Below, piece by piece: positions 5,633 to 6,376 of a stretch of DNA of 6,376 nt. The notes beneath the pieces are model-generated. The model did no database searches and was not told the origin of the DNA. It saw only the letters and a program-made list of their open reading frames with translations. The first letter of the stretch is position 1; every line of letters begins with the position of its first letter. The stretch comes from an uncultured Clostridia bacterium (lineage in GTDB: Bacteria; Bacillota; Clostridia; Lachnospirales; Bianqueaceae): the NCBI GenBank assembly GCA_947570515.1, contig CANOUM010000097.1:1-6376 (forward strand), read 5' to 3'. Both the position numbers and the translations under genes were made by a program.

Positions 5633-6376
5633 TTATCTGACGCGTCTGCGAAGAAATTTTAAGGCCAGGCGAAAGAGAAAATCCGGACAGAGGCTGAGAC
5701 AGATTTGAAAGAGGTATAAATCAGGAATCGCCTTGCGGTATCGGAAAATTTTAAAAGGATTATGAGAAAGCTGTGCAGCTAAAGCTCTCTCCATATATGG
5801 AATATGGGGATCATCGGGATAAAGACTGATAAATTCAGAAATAATGCGTTTGCTGACAGCTACTCGTTTGTCATAATAATCTTGTTTAGAATGAATGCCT
5901 GTTAAAACGCCGGAAACATTGTTTCCATGGCGCCGGTAGTGAACGACAGGAGAGTCTAATACGGCAATTTTACCTTGTGCGGATAAACAAGACAGAAGCC
6001 ATTTGTCATGTCCCGTTACCTCGCAAAATGGAATCGCTGATTTTGCCGCTTCTGCTTGCGCCAGAATGCATAAACCGGGTCCATGGCAGGCAAAGGAATT
6101 TTGTACTGTAATATCAGAACAGGACGCCCAGGTTTCATTGTGATGACGGCTGGTATGACGGACGCTGGGGCATACAACGGTATCGTTTGCATCAATGATA
6201 GCCCTGTCACACACGACTCCTAATGCATGATTTTCTTCGAGTGTTTTGACACTGGCAGAGATTTTATTAGGGAGCCAAATATCATCCTGATCACAAAATG
6301 TCAGATAGGTACCGGTACATAGCTTGGTCAATTGTTCAAAAGCCATGCAGTACCCATAATTACTGGAGTCCTGATA
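5633..6376 (-). CDS. GT2 glycosyltransferase, rhamnosyltransferase-like (partial)
   Basis: This is the C-terminal part of a family 2 glycosyltransferase read on the - strand. Its 5' end lies beyond the window. The frame stays open from 6376 (YQDSSNYGYC before the ATG at 6344-6346), so that ATG is internal and not the start. About 247 residues are visible; probably some 70-90 N-terminal residues with the first half of the GT-A fold are missing. CDQDDIW (fragment residues 28-34) holds the metal- and sugar-nucleotide-binding acidic motif. TGHDKWL (121-127) probably supplies the catalytic base Asp. YRRHGNNVSG (147-156) is a motif common in rhamnosyltransferase-type enzymes of cell-surface polysaccharide synthesis. 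The C-terminus is basic (FLRRRVR). The gene converges on the GH5 gene with one base between the stops and likely belongs to a polysaccharide locus beyond the window. The donor and acceptor sugars are inferred only. Confidence 0.88.
   Translation of the reverse strand, partial: YQDSSNYGYCMAFEQLTKLCTGTYLTFCDQDDIWLPNKISASVKTLEENHALGVVCDRAIIDANDTVVCPSVRHTSRHHNETWASCSDITVQNSFACHGPGLCILAQAEAAKSAIPFCEVTGHDKWLLSCLSAQGKIAVLDSPVVHYRRHGNNVSGVLTGIHSKQDYYDKRVAVSKRIISEFISLYPDDPHIPYMERALAAQLSHNPFKIFRYRKAIPDLYLFQICLSLCPDFLFRLALKFLRRRVR

Noticed and set aside
5639..5646. GACGCGTC palindrome near the convergent junction
   Set aside because: It is an 8-base perfect palindrome with no loop, lies inside the glycosyltransferase coding sequence, and is expected by chance at this length.
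6344..6346. ATG on the - strand as the start of the glycosyltransferase
   Set aside because: The frame stays open upstream to the window edge with family-like sequence (DSSNYGYC). No ribosome binding site precedes this ATG, and the N-terminal part of the GT-A fold would be missing.

Overview
The window looks like chromosomal DNA of a Gram-positive, Clostridia-type bacterium, plausibly a gut Lachnospiraceae relative. The reasons are near-consensus AAGGAGG ribosome binding sites, a sigma-A type promoter, DapL-type lysine biosynthesis, a Bacillus-type iron-sulfur PurF and a GH5 lipoprotein with a Gram-positive style lipobox. The taxonomic call is an inference. Coding density is very high: no gap between genes exceeds 50 bases, and I see no rRNA, tRNA, CRISPR array, insertion sequence or attachment site.

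Bases 1-2682 are a housekeeping biosynthetic run on the + strand: the last 45 codons of CTP synthase (pyrG), LL-diaminopimelate aminotransferase (dapL) and amidophosphoribosyltransferase (purF). The three reading frames overlap at their junctions (ATGA and TGATG), so this is a translationally coupled operon joining pyrimidine, lysine/cell-wall and purine synthesis.

Bases 2672-5631 hold a second + strand unit. Its promoter (TTTACA, 17 bases, TATAAT) begins inside the last codons of purF. A 20-base near-perfect palindrome is centred on the -10 box and looks like an operator. Behind it lie a stand-alone ABC-type/AAA ATPase with all nucleotide-binding motifs, an SPL-family radical SAM protein (CX3CX2C), and a secreted lipoprotein endoglucanase of family GH5. 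The gaps are 42 and 16 bases, with no terminator or convincing internal promoter, so the three are probably co-transcribed. The joint role of the ATPase and the radical SAM protein is unknown; they are the least explained part of the window.

Bases 5633-6376 encode, on the - strand, the C-terminal part of a GT2 glycosyltransferase of the rhamnosyltransferase-like type. It is cut by the window end and is probably part of a surface polysaccharide locus lying beyond it. It converges on the GH5 gene with a single base between the two stop codons.
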